Source: QHBQ01 sp038230695 (GTDB lineage: Bacteria; Chloroflexota; Chloroflexia; QHBQ01). From it: DNA of 37,698 nucleotides. Shown here in pieces: positions 14,134 through 21,905 of this stretch. Made by a program: the position numbers and the translations under genes. The notes beneath the pieces were generated by a model. It saw nothing but the letters and a program-made list of their open reading frames with translations. It searched no databases and was not told the origin of the DNA. Location of the stretch: NCBI GenBank assembly GCA_038230695.1, contig JBBRMT010000013.1:1-37698 (forward strand), written 5' to 3'. Positions within the stretch are counted from its first letter, which is position 1. The number at the start of each line of letters is the position of its first letter.

Positions 14134-15849
14134 GTGATTAAGCGGCTAGCCCATAGATATATGACCGCCCTGTTCGTCCTCTGCCTGGCGCTCGTGCTGC
14201 AAGCCTGCGGCTCCAACAATAGCGGTGGAGGCGGTGGTAGCGGCACGCCGGTGGCGCAGAAGCCCAGCAACGCCATCGAAATCACCATGGCCTATAGCTC
14301 CGAGAAGAAGCCGTGGATTGACCCTCTTGCCACAAAGTTCAATCAGGAGCATCACACTGATCCCGCCAGCGGTCGCCCCATCTACGTCAACGCCATCGTG
14401 GTAGATAGTGGCACCGCCGCCGACGCGCTGGCTCAGGGTACGGCGCAATACACCATTTGGTCGCCCAGCAACTCGTTGTGGATCAGCGTGGTCAACTTCG
14501 AGGCCGACAAAACCCTGCTCGATAAGTCGCCCTCGCTGGTCAACACCCCCGTGGTGCTGGCGATGTGGAAGCCGATGGCAGTGGCGCTGGGCTGGCCCAA
14601 CAAGCCGCTGGGCCTCAGCGACATCATCGCGCTCGACAACAACCCGCAAGGCTGGGGCAGCCTGGGCCACCCCGAATGGGGCAAGTTCAAGTATGCCCAC
14701 ACCAACCCCGATGTAAGCTCCACCGGCCTCAGCATCGTCACTGCCGAGTTCTACGCCGCCGCCGGTAAGACAAAAGGACTGACCGAGGCCGACGTGACCA
14801 ACCCCCAGGTGCAGCAGTACATCCAGAACATCGAAAACAGCATCGTCCATTACAGCCCAACCACCACCGTGTTCGCCAACGACATCAAGAAGGGTGGCAT
14901 TAACTTCATCTCAGCTGTCGCCATCGAAGAAGTGACCCTGGTAGACCTGAACAAGAACGGCAACTTGAAGGATCCGCTGGTGGGTATCTACCCCAAGGAA
15001 GGCACCTTCTACCACGACAACCCCTTCGTCATCCCCAATGCCTCATGGGTGACTGCCGACCAGCGGGCCGCTGCCAGCGTGTGGAAGGATTATTTGCTCA
15101 CCCCCGACAACCAGCGGCTGGCGCTTGCGCTCGGCTTCCGCCCCGCCAACCCTGATGTTGCCTTCGCCGACCCGCTAACCGCCGCCAATGGAGTAGACAC
15201 CAGCGAACCGAAGACCGTACTCGAAGTACCCAGCCCCAAGGTGCTGGTCAGCGTCAAGAATGCGTGGAAGAACTACCGCAAGCAGGCCAACATTATGCTG
15301 GTGTTGGACGTATCCGGCTCGATGGGCGACCCTCAACAACAGGGTAGCAAGATGTATAATGCGCTGCAAGGGCTAAAGGTGTTCCTCAGCAGCACCCGTG
15401 CCGAAGACCGCATCGGCTTCATAGACTTCTCGGATAGTGTGGATTATGCCGTGCCGATTGCCCCCTACGGCCAGAACAAGGCCAAGCTCGATGCGGTATT
15501 GAGCGGCAACTTCAGCCAGGGCAGCACTGCCCTCTACGATGCCGTCCTCAAGGCCGCCCAGGAACTCGACAACCTGCATGATACCACCCGCATCAACGCC
15601 ATTGTGGTGCTTACCGATGGGCAGGATAACGCCAGCGCGGCCAACGCCCAATCGCAACTCTCCGCCATCGTGGGGCAGAACGCCGAGGATATATCCTCGA
15701 TCCGCATCTTCCCCATCGCCTATGGCAGTGGCAGCGATGTTGATGTCAACGCCCTGCAGGAGATGGCCGACATGACCCATACCATACTGTCCACCGGCGA
15801 TGCCAGCAACATCCTGAAGGTCTACAACCAGATAAGCCAGTATTTCTAA
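14134..15849 (+). CDS. Lipoprotein with substrate-binding and von Willebrand A domains
   Basis: A 571-residue secreted lipoprotein. The GTG at 14134 is chosen because GAAAGGA lies 9 bp upstream, the promoter lies at 14054-14082, and the resulting N-terminus is a perfect lipoprotein signal with lipobox LQAC (Cys25). A short Gly/Ser linker follows. Residues about 45-370 resemble a type 2 extracellular solute-binding domain (YSSEKKPWIDPLATKFNQEH; WVTADQRAAASVWKDYLLTP). The C-terminus is a VWA domain with an intact metal-binding MIDAS: D392-V-S-G-S, the STALYD threonine, and LTDGQD (Asp495). VWA domains bind proteins through a metal ion, so this is probably a surface adhesion or complex-assembly protein. 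The ligand is unknown, and no permease gene is adjacent. Confidence 0.9.
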   Translation: MIKRLAHRYMTALFVLCLALVLQACGSNNSGGGGGSGTPVAQKPSNAIEITMAYSSEKKPWIDPLATKFNQEHHTDPASGRPIYVNAIVVDSGTAADALAQGTAQYTIWSPSNSLWISVVNFEADKTLLDKSPSLVNTPVVLAMWKPMAVALGWPNKPLGLSDIIALDNNPQGWGSLGHPEWGKFKYAHTNPDVSSTGLSIVTAEFYAAAGKTKGLTEADVTNPQVQQYIQNIENSIVHYSPTTTVFANDIKKGGINFISAVAIEEVTLVDLNKNGNLKDPLVGIYPKEGTFYHDNPFVIPNASWVTADQRAAASVWKDYLLTPDNQRLALALGFRPANPDVAFADPLTAANGVDTSEPKTVLEVPSPKVLVSVKNAWKNYRKQANIMLVLDVSGSMGDPQQQGSKMYNALQGLKVFLSSTRAEDRIGFIDFSDSVDYAVPIAPYGQNKAKLDAVLSGNFSQGSTALYDAVLKAAQELDNLHDTTRINAIVVLTDGQDNASAANAQSQLSAIVGQNAEDISSIRIFPIAYGSGSDVDVNALQEMADMTHTILSTGDASNILKVYNQISQYF

Positions 15850-15995
15850 AAGGATTCACCAAAACCCCTCCCCCAAAGGGGAGGCTGGGAGGGGGAGAGT
15901 TATGCAAGTGGACACCGCTCCGCACAGGATGAACCTTTTGCCGCCTGCGCCACTATATACAATTATGTGATTGAGGAAAGGAGACCCACCCTACG

Positions 15996-16658
15996 ATGTT
16001 TCGTACCAACAAGCCTGCTATGCTGCTCTCTATTGTCATGCTGGTGGCAAGCGCCGTGCTGCTCTCCAGCTGCCGCCTGGGTTGCTCCCAGGGTAATGTT
16101 GCCTGCGCTACTGGTATCAGCCCCACCTACACCGTTCCCCCCGTGCCTACCGCTACCGTGCTGCCGCCTTCCACCGATCCCAAGCAGCCAGTACAAGGCT
16201 TCATCAACATATTTGGTGGCACCGATACCGGCCAATATACCAACCTTGCCAAGCTGTTCGACTCGGCCTATAGCAAGGTTGATGCAACTGTCATCGCGTG
16301 CGCTGCGCTCAACACCAAATCCACCTATGGTGGCATTGTCAATAGCACGGTCAACGACGCGGTGATTACAGGCACAGTTGCGCTAGTTACCACCAATATC
16401 CTTGCTGTCAGTCGCGGCGGTAATGTCAACTTTATGCTCAAGAACGAGGGCGCTAAAGGCTGGCTGATTGATAGTATATCTGGCTGGATTGGTGGCGACA
16501 TCACCCCGGCTAATCCCGTCGGCGATAGTCAGTCGTGCCTGACATCGGGCAGCGACAGCGGCAGTGGCGCAACCGGCGCTATCAGTGGCACAACCACCAT
16601 CAGCGGCACCAGTGGCATTAGCGGAACTAGCGGAGTAGGAACTACGCCAACTCCCTGA
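15996..16658 (+). CDS. Putative lipoprotein with Gly-Ser-Thr-rich tail
   Basis: A 220-residue secreted protein of unknown function. The signal peptide ends in lipobox LSSC (Cys26). A Pro/Thr-rich spacer (about residues 45-65) leads to a compact domain (about 66-175) that begins VQGFINIFGGTDTGQY and contains an alternating beta pattern, somewhat like the small NTF2-like DUF4878 lipoprotein domains; that match is tentative. The last 40 residues are degenerate SGTT/ISGTSG repeats, probably a disordered stalk. AAAGGAG lies about 12 bp before the ATG. It follows the SBP-VWA lipoprotein gene by 146 bp; that gap holds a GGGGAGG hairpin (about 15866-15898), so they may be separate units. Confidence 0.8.
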   Translation: MFRTNKPAMLLSIVMLVASAVLLSSCRLGCSQGNVACATGISPTYTVPPVPTATVLPPSTDPKQPVQGFINIFGGTDTGQYTNLAKLFDSAYSKVDATVIACAALNTKSTYGGIVNSTVNDAVITGTVALVTTNILAVSRGGNVNFMLKNEGAKGWLIDSISGWIGGDITPANPVGDSQSCLTSGSDSGSGATGAISGTTTISGTSGISGTSGVGTTPTP

Positions 16659-16685
16659 GCAGCGTTGCTGCTGATCAAAGTTTGA

Positions 16686-16707
16686 GCGGCGTACACAGGT
16701 GCGCCGC
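16686..16707. terminator. Hairpin between converging genes
   Basis: GCGGCGTAC (16686-16694) pairs with GTGCGCCGC (16699-16707) around the loop ACAG, 9 bp with one G-U pair. It lies between the stops of the lipoprotein gene and the facing receiver gene. Only a weak T-run follows, so its efficiency as a terminator is uncertain. Confidence 0.6.
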
Positions 16708-16735
16708 CCATTTGTCGTCTGCTACGGCAACTTGT

Positions 16736-17146
16736 TCATCTTGCAATTAAGGTGACAACCTCGCGTCGGGGAAGAAGCAGGCGTGGCAGTATAGGTTTAA
16801 GCGCCAGCAACTCGCGTCCCAGCCGTGATGTATCGCGGCACTTGTCCACGAACAGCGTTGCCCCGGCGCGGCTGGCCCGCAGACGAGCGGCGCTGCTGCT
16901 GTCTAGCGACATCATCACCACGTAATCCACCAGGTGGCTGGCGAGCAACTCGGCGGCCAGCAGATCGCCATCCTGCCCCGGCAAACACAGGTCAATGATT
17001 GCCACATCGGGATGGTATTCGTATGCCGCTTCCAGCGCCGTCAGTGCGTCGGGCGCGGTTGCCACCACCTCGATGCCAGCAGCCTCCAGCGTTTCGCTCA
17101 ATGCCTCCCTGATCACAATCGCATCGTCAACGATTATCACTTTCAT
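16736..17146 (-). CDS. Stand-alone response-regulator receiver protein
   Basis: A 136-residue CheY-like receiver with no output domain. The acidic pocket (Asp7, Asp8), phospho-acceptor Asp52 (IIDLCLPG), Ser80 and Lys102 (FVDKC) are all present, so it should be phosphorylated by a histidine kinase. A basic 30-residue tail (LLALKPILPRLLLPRREVV) replaces a DNA-binding domain, so it probably acts through protein contacts. No kinase gene lies nearby. A GGTGGG ribosome site precedes the ATG. A well-formed promoter was not identified in the AT-rich stretch upstream (17147-17220). Confidence 0.9.
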   Translation of the reverse strand: MKVIIVDDAIVIREALSETLEAAGIEVVATAPDALTALEAAYEYHPDVAIIDLCLPGQDGDLLAAELLASHLVDYVVMMSLDSSSAARLRASRAGATLFVDKCRDTSRLGRELLALKPILPRLLLPRREVVTLIAR

Positions 17147-17478
17147 AGGTTCTGCCCACCTTTTATTTTTCTCATCGTTGCTTCAGTGGCAGTTCCACTC
17201 ACTTTAATTGATCTAACGCTGAGGCAGCCCAGGAGATAGCAACGCTTTGGTGGCACGTTCGCCGCTATAACCAAATTATCAGGTTTACCTGATCAATACT
17301 GCTTTAGCGGGCAAGATGGTTCGCTTTTCGCATCGCGCAAGGCGAACAAAGGGACTTGCCAAGTTTGCACCCTGGGCGGGATAAATCCTGCCCCTACATT
17401 GATTTCGTGCTTGTAGGGGCGCGAATTCATTGCGCCCTGGCCGAGTTTACAACCACTCTGCAAGGCGAACAAAGGGAC
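17147..17478. repeat. Gap with 28-bp direct repeats flanking two hairpins
   Basis: No gene is seen. A perfect 28-bp direct repeat beginning GCAAGGCGAACAAAGGGA occurs at 17337-17364 and 17460-17487. Between the copies sit two members of the GGGCG...CGCCC hairpin family: GGGCGGGATAAATCCTGCCC near 17376 and GGGCGCGAATTCATTGCGCC near 17416, in opposite senses. The second repeat copy supplies the -35 box of the gdhA promoter. Confidence 0.85.
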
Positions 17479-17507
17479 TTGCCAAGTAGCCTCATTCACG
17501 GTATACT
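17479..17507 (+). promoter_or_regulatory. Sigma-70-type promoter of gdhA
   Basis: TTGCCA (17479-17484), a 17-bp spacer and TATACT (17502-17507). The -35 box lies inside the second copy of the 28-bp direct repeat. The first copy has the same TTGCCA but no good -10 at the right distance. Confidence 0.75.
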
Positions 17508-17570
17508 TGTCGGCGAAAACACAATTTGATGACTCTGGCGAGCTTTACACTCAACGAGGAGGAATAAGCC

Positions 17571-18863
17571 TTGACTACCAATTCAGCTACCCGTCCTAGC
17601 GAGGCAGCCGAGAACAGCGGCAAGCGCAACCCATACGAGGTTGCTGTCGAACAATTTAATCAGGCTGCCGACTTGCTCGAACTGGATATGGGGATGCGTA
17701 AGATCCTGAGCAAGCCTAAGCGCGAACTTAGCGTCAATTTTCCTATCCGACTGGACAACGGCGATATCGAGGTATATACCGGCTACCGCGTGCAACATAA
17801 CATCGTGCGCGGCCCCGCCAAAGGCGGCATCCGCTACCATCAGGATGTTAGCATGGACGAAGTGCGCGCCCTGGCGATGTGGATGACCTGGAAGTGTGCC
17901 GTGGTCAACATCCCCTATGGCGGCGGCAAGGGCGGGGTTATCGTAGACCCGCGCAAGCTGAGTATGCCTGAGCTTGAGCGTCTCACCCGCCGCTTCACCA
18001 CCGAAATCAGTATGATTATCGGCGCACAGGAAGACGTACCCGCCCCCGATGTCAACACCAACGCTCAGACAATGGCCTGGATTATGGACACCTATAGCCA
18101 GCACCTCGGCTACAGCGTACCCGCACTGATTACCGGCAAGCCCCTCAGTATCGGTGGCTCCGAGGGACGCGGCGATGCTACCGGACGGGGCATCCAGTAC
18201 GTCACCCGCGAGGCCACCCGCGTCAAGGGGCTGACCATGAAAGGGGCGACGGCGGCGGTGCAGGGCTTCGGCAACGTCGGCAGCGTCTCTGCCCGCCTGC
18301 TGCACGAGGATGGGGTCAAGATCATCGCGGTTAGCGACGTATACGGCGCAATCCGCAACCCGCGTGGGCTGGATATACTGGCGGTTATCGAACACGTTAA
18401 GACCACTGGCAGCGTCAAGGACTTCCCGGAGAGCGAACCGATCAACAATGCCGAATTGCTGGCAAGCGAGTGCGACATCCTGGTTCCTGCCGCGCTGGAG
18501 AACCAGATCACCTCGGCTAACGCCAACCAGATCCGCGCCAAAATCATCATCGAGGGCGCAAATGGCCCGACCACCCCAGAGGCCGACAAGATATTGTTCG
18601 AGAACGGCATCTACCTCATCCCCGACATTCGTGCCAACTCTGGTGGTGTTACCGTCAGCTACTTCGAGTGGGTGCAGGACATCCAGGCTTTCTTCTGGAG
18701 CGAGGAGGAGATCAACAAGCGCCTGTCCGAAATCATGTCGCGCAGCTTCGCGGACGTTCACGCCATCGCCGAGCGTCGCCACATCAATATGCGCCAGGCT
18801 GCCTACATGGTCGCCATAAACCGCGTCGCCGAAGTGCAGCGCGTGCGTGGTCTCTATCCGTAA
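17571..18863 (+). CDS. gdhA: Glutamate dehydrogenase
   Basis: A 430-residue hexameric-type enzyme interconverting glutamate with 2-oxoglutarate and ammonia. The substrate pocket motif GPAKGGIRYHQDVS (Lys84), Lys108 in MWMTWKCAVVNIP and the catalytic lysine in YGGGKGG (Lys120) are intact. The Rossmann motif GFGNVGSVSA is near residue 233. Cofactor preference cannot be settled by eye. The start is TTG at 17571, preceded 7 bp upstream by GAGGAGG; no nearby ATG fits. It has its own promoter at 17479-17507 and is probably monocistronic. With cphBA 5 kb away it suggests active handling of nitrogen reserves. Confidence 0.95.
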   Translation: MTTNSATRPSEAAENSGKRNPYEVAVEQFNQAADLLELDMGMRKILSKPKRELSVNFPIRLDNGDIEVYTGYRVQHNIVRGPAKGGIRYHQDVSMDEVRALAMWMTWKCAVVNIPYGGGKGGVIVDPRKLSMPELERLTRRFTTEISMIIGAQEDVPAPDVNTNAQTMAWIMDTYSQHLGYSVPALITGKPLSIGGSEGRGDATGRGIQYVTREATRVKGLTMKGATAAVQGFGNVGSVSARLLHEDGVKIIAVSDVYGAIRNPRGLDILAVIEHVKTTGSVKDFPESEPINNAELLASECDILVPAALENQITSANANQIRAKIIIEGANGPTTPEADKILFENGIYLIPDIRANSGGVTVSYFEWVQDIQAFFWSEEEINKRLSEIMSRSFADVHAIAERRHINMRQAAYMVAINRVAEVQRVRGLYP

Positions 18864-19093
18864 CCCAGTGTTGAGTGCTGAGTAACAATACTCCCCCTCC
18901 CACCGGGAGGGGCTGGGGGCGGGAGAAACGCGCCCATCCGAAATGCTTATCGTGGGTCGTGATTGGCCTACTGCGATAGCCACGATGATCATAAGAGCGC
19001 TTCACCATTCTCCCTCACCCAACCTCTCCCGCTGAGAGAGGAGCTAGTTATCACCGCCCCATTCCCATGCCTGGCGAAGATAAGGCAACTCTC
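18864..19093. repeat. Heptamer tract and two CTCCC-type palindromes
   Basis: Just after gdhA lies a short heptamer tract (AGTGTTG, AGTGCTG, AGTAACA; 18867-18887), then CCCCTCCCACCGGGAGGGG (about 18892-18910) and, near 19025, CTCTCCCGCTGAGAGAG. The first palindrome is placed well to end gdhA transcription but has no T-run. No promoter for the next gene was identified. Confidence 0.65.
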
Positions 19094-19909
19094 ATGGCCG
19101 ATACCCAACTAACCATCCCTACCCCCGAACGAACTGCTGCAGGCCTCATCCCCAGCGCAGCGATAGATGCGCTTGCCCGCCAGATTGCTGCCCAGTTCGA
19201 CCCCGAACGAATCTACCTGTTTGGCTCCTACGCCTACGGCACGCCCACCTCCGATAGCGATGTGGATTTGCTGGTGGTGATGGACACCTCCAACACAATG
19301 CACCAGGCTGGCGAGATTCGCAGCGCGATCCACTTTGACTATCCCCGCGATGTGCTTGTCTACACCCCAACCAACTTTGCCGAGCGTCTGGCGCTGGGCA
19401 ATTTCTTCGTGCAGCAAGTATATGAGCAAGGCAGAGTGCTATATGATAGCGGACGACCGATGCTGCGTAACGCGCTACTGCATCCACCAGTGGATAAAAA
19501 AGTAAATGAGAAAGTAGGGAGGGCAACCTTGAAGAAGCTAGCTGCCGAGTGGGTAGAGCGGGCTGAGGCGGATTATAAAGGTACTTTCCTAATGTTCCAG
19601 CCGGGCGCTGCTAGCTTGTACGGCCTTTCCTGCTTTCTTGCCCAGCAGTGCGCCGAGAAGTATCTAAAGGCTTACCTACAGGAGCAAAATGTCCGCTTCG
19701 CTAAGACTCATGAGTTGGATACACTACTCTCATTTTGTCAGCCGCTCGACCCTGGCTTCGCCCAGTTGCGGAAGGCTGCAGATGGATTGAAAGACTACGC
19801 AGTTGATCCTCGCTATCCTGGGTTGATGGTAACAGCCAGCGATGTACAAAATACCCATAAAGATGCTAGCCAGATTCGCGTCTTCATCCGCGCCGCACTC
19901 GGCATTTAG
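19094..19909 (+). CDS. Nucleotidyltransferase-HEPN fusion protein
   Basis: A 271-residue single-chain fusion. Residues about 20-120 form a minimal nucleotidyltransferase domain with G44-S45 and S55-D56-V-D58 (the GS-x-SDxD metal site). Residues about 145-268 form a HEPN helical domain (WVERAEADYKG, LAQQCAEKYLKAYLQEQNV, THELDTLL) with an R201-x4-H206 motif of the kind used by HEPN ribonucleases. These two domains usually occur as separate antitoxin (an AMP-transferring enzyme) and toxin (RNase) proteins, so a fusion may carry its own control or may have another role. The ATG at 19094 is chosen over 19067 because AAGG lies 8 bp before it. Confidence 0.88.
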   Translation: MADTQLTIPTPERTAAGLIPSAAIDALARQIAAQFDPERIYLFGSYAYGTPTSDSDVDLLVVMDTSNTMHQAGEIRSAIHFDYPRDVLVYTPTNFAERLALGNFFVQQVYEQGRVLYDSGRPMLRNALLHPPVDKKVNEKVGRATLKKLAAEWVERAEADYKGTFLMFQPGAASLYGLSCFLAQQCAEKYLKAYLQEQNVRFAKTHELDTLLSFCQPLDPGFAQLRKAADGLKDYAVDPRYPGLMVTASDVQNTHKDASQIRVFIRAALGI

Positions 19910-19927
19910 TTTGCGCTTGCTCTCCCC

Positions 19928-19956
19928 TTGACTACCCTCGCCCCATATGTTAAAAT
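19928..19956 (+). promoter_or_regulatory. Sigma-70-type promoter of the nuo operon
   Basis: TTGACT (19928-19933), a 17-bp spacer and TAAAAT (19951-19956), about 52 bp before the nuoA ATG. This is the only good promoter seen before nuoA and probably drives nuoABCDE and the inserted genes. Confidence 0.75.
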
Positions 19957-20007
19957 ATTCACTAATGAACATCCGATCGCAAACGTGCTATATGCCCGGA
20001 GGCTGAG

Positions 20008-20364
20008 ATGCTTAGTGACTTTTTGCCCATTCTGATCCTGATTATCATCGCGGTTGGCCTCGTCAGCGTCATCCTCGCGCTATCGTTCGTGATGGGGCCG
20101 AAGCATCCCAGCGCAGCCAAACTCGCGCCCTACGAGTCGGGGATGAAGGAGATTAGCCCCATCCCAACCCGTTTTCCGGTACGCTTCCTGCGGGCGGCGA
20201 TGCTATTCCTCATCTTTGATGTTGAGACCATCGCCTTCTTCCCCTGGGCGTTGTTGCTGCGTGAGTTGCGCTGGTTTGCGATTATCGAGATGGCAACCTT
20301 CTTGCTGGTATTGGGTATAGGTTACGTCTACGTCTGGCGCAAGGGCGGCTTTAACTGGGAGTGA
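20008..20364 (+). CDS. nuoA: NADH-quinone oxidoreductase subunit A
   Basis: A 118-residue membrane subunit of complex I with three predicted transmembrane helices (about residues 5-28, 63-85 and 88-108). The conserved loop PYESGMKEISP between TM1 and TM2 is the family signature, and FDVETIAFFPWALLL in TM2 carries the conserved acidic residues. CGGAGG lies 6-7 bp before the ATG. It opens the nuo cluster. Its TGA abuts and slightly overlaps the nuoB start region. Confidence 0.95.
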   Translation: MLSDFLPILILIIIAVGLVSVILALSFVMGPKHPSAAKLAPYESGMKEISPIPTRFPVRFLRAAMLFLIFDVETIAFFPWALLLRELRWFAIIEMATFLLVLGIGYVYVWRKGGFNWE

Positions 20365-20369
20365 ATAAC

Positions 20370-20984
20370 ATGGCTAAGGAAAACAGTTCGCTAAGTGACC
20401 CGCGCTTCTACAACCGCGCCCTATCGCCGGAGCAGATTGCCGCGATGGAGGGGCAGCTTGGCCCCGCGCCAGCGATGCGGGCGCAGGCCGAGCCAGGGGT
20501 GGGCAATATCTTCACCACCACCCTCGACAAGTTCACCAAATGGGCGCAATCATCCTCGCTCTGGCCTGCCACCTTCGGCCTGGCCTGCTGCGCCATCGAG
20601 ATGATGGCGGCAGGGGGCAGCCGCTACGACATGGCCCGCTTCGGCTCAGAGGTGTTCCGTGCTTCGCCCCGTCAAGCCGACCTAATGATCGTCGCGGGGC
20701 GACTCTCGACCAAGATGGCTCCGGTGCTGCGCCAGATATATGACCAGATGAGCGACCCTAAGTGGGTGATCGCGATGGGCGCGTGCGCCTCCTGCGGCGG
20801 CGTGTTCGACAACTACGCCATCATCCAGGGGGTAGACCGCGTCGTGCCAGTGGACATCTACATCGCCGGTTGCCCGCCAACCCCCGAAGCCTTGATGGAA
20901 GGCATGGAGGAGCTACGCCGCCGCATCACCGCCCGCTTCCCCTCGCCTGCCGACCCTGCGCCAACCGACCCCTCGCGGGCGTAG
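20370..20984 (+). CDS. nuoB: NADH-quinone oxidoreductase subunit B
   Basis: A 204-residue peripheral subunit holding iron-sulfur cluster N2, the last electron carrier before quinone. The ligands Cys73-Cys74 (LACCAIEMM), Cys139 (GACASCGG) and Cys168 (AGCPPTPE) are present. A GTG at 20361 is in frame and would overlap nuoA. The ATG at 20370 with GGGAG 8 bp upstream is preferred. The N-terminal 45 residues are longer and more polar than in Escherichia coli NuoB. A 228-bp repeat-containing gap separates it from nuoC. Confidence 0.95.
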   Translation: MAKENSSLSDPRFYNRALSPEQIAAMEGQLGPAPAMRAQAEPGVGNIFTTTLDKFTKWAQSSSLWPATFGLACCAIEMMAAGGSRYDMARFGSEVFRASPRQADLMIVAGRLSTKMAPVLRQIYDQMSDPKWVIAMGACASCGGVFDNYAIIQGVDRVVPVDIYIAGCPPTPEALMEGMEELRRRITARFPSPADPAPTDPSRA

Positions 20985-21212
20985 GCGGAGTGTAGAAGGT
21001 AGAAGGTAGAATGTTAGCGTGCCGCACAAAACCTTATGCGAAGCAGCCGCCAAACAAACCCCTCTCCCAGCGGGAGAGGTTGGGTGAGGGAGAATCTCGC
21101 AGCGCATCAATGTTTATCGCCGCTATATCGGCCGGCAAAGTAAACTCCTCTCCCAGCGGGAGAGGTTGGGTGAGGGAGAAATCTCGAACAGCTTTAATGC
21201 TGAGGATAACAA
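20985..21212. repeat. Repeats inside the nuo operon (nuoB-nuoC gap)
   Basis: A heptamer tract (GTAGAAG, GTAGAAG, GTAGAAT; 20992-21012) is followed by two identical 34-bp copies of a CTCTCCC-type palindrome at 21061-21094 and 21147-21180 (start CCTCTCCCAGCGGGAGAGG), 86 bp apart. The stem CCTCTCCC/GGGAGAGG is strong but has no T-run, so it may slow or tune rather than end transcription inside the operon. Confidence 0.8.
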
Positions 21213-21905
21213 ATGACCGATACCACCAGCCAACCAGAACCAACCCCCCGCACCTACCTGGATGTGCTACGGGAGCGGTTCGGCGCGGCCATCTTGATGA
21301 CCTCCGACTTTCGTGGCGAATTGACTGCGGTGGTTGCGCCGGAGCAGATCGTCGCGGCTCTCACCTTCGCCCGTAACGATCCTAATGGCTATCCCGTGTT
21401 CGAGGACTTGACTGCGGTGGATTGGCCGGAGCGGCAGCCGCGCTTCGAGGTGGTCTACCAGTTGTTCAGCTACCAGAGCAAGAGCGGGCTGCGGCTGAAG
21501 GTGCAGTTGTCTGAGGACGAGCCGACCACGCCGAGCATCACCGACTTGTGGGAGGGCGCGAACTGGTACGAGCGCGAGGTGTACGACCTGTTTGGCATAA
21601 CCTTCGAGGGCCACCCCGACCTGCGCCGCATCATGATGCCCGACGATTGGCCCGGCCATCCGCTACTCAAGGATTATCCCCTGTCTGGCACCGAGCGCGG
21701 CAAGGGCGCGGGCGCGAACCCCCCGATGGTACACTCCTACAACCAACGCCCTGAGCTTGGCCCTGGCGCGGGCGGCAATGCGGGTATTGCTCCGTTGACC
21801 ATTGCCCCCGCTGCAGGCACCCGCCCCCGCGATGTGGACTACGACCATGCCGACACCAATATTGATCCGCCGGAGATTCAGCACGCGACAAGAGGCGACC
21901 TATGA
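21213..21905 (+). CDS. nuoC: NADH-quinone oxidoreductase subunit C
   Basis: A 230-residue subunit (30-kDa family) of the hydrophilic arm. The signature WYEREVYDLFGITFEGHPDLRRI is at about residues 116-138, followed by MPDDWPGHPLLKDYPL. The last 60 residues are Gly/Pro/Ala-rich and poorly conserved, longer than usual. AGGATAACAA precedes the ATG. It is separate from nuoD, unlike the fused NuoCD of Escherichia coli, and its TGA overlaps the nuoD ATG by 4 bp. Confidence 0.95.
   Translation: MTDTTSQPEPTPRTYLDVLRERFGAAILMTSDFRGELTAVVAPEQIVAALTFARNDPNGYPVFEDLTAVDWPERQPRFEVVYQLFSYQSKSGLRLKVQLSEDEPTTPSITDLWEGANWYEREVYDLFGITFEGHPDLRRIMMPDDWPGHPLLKDYPLSGTERGKGAGANPPMVHSYNQRPELGPGAGGNAGIAPLTIAPAAGTRPRDVDYDHADTNIDPPEIQHATRGDL

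Noticed and set aside
17583..18992. 469-codon minus-strand frame opposite gdhA
   Set aside because: It is a codon-bias shadow of gdhA; no start signals and no recognisable motifs.
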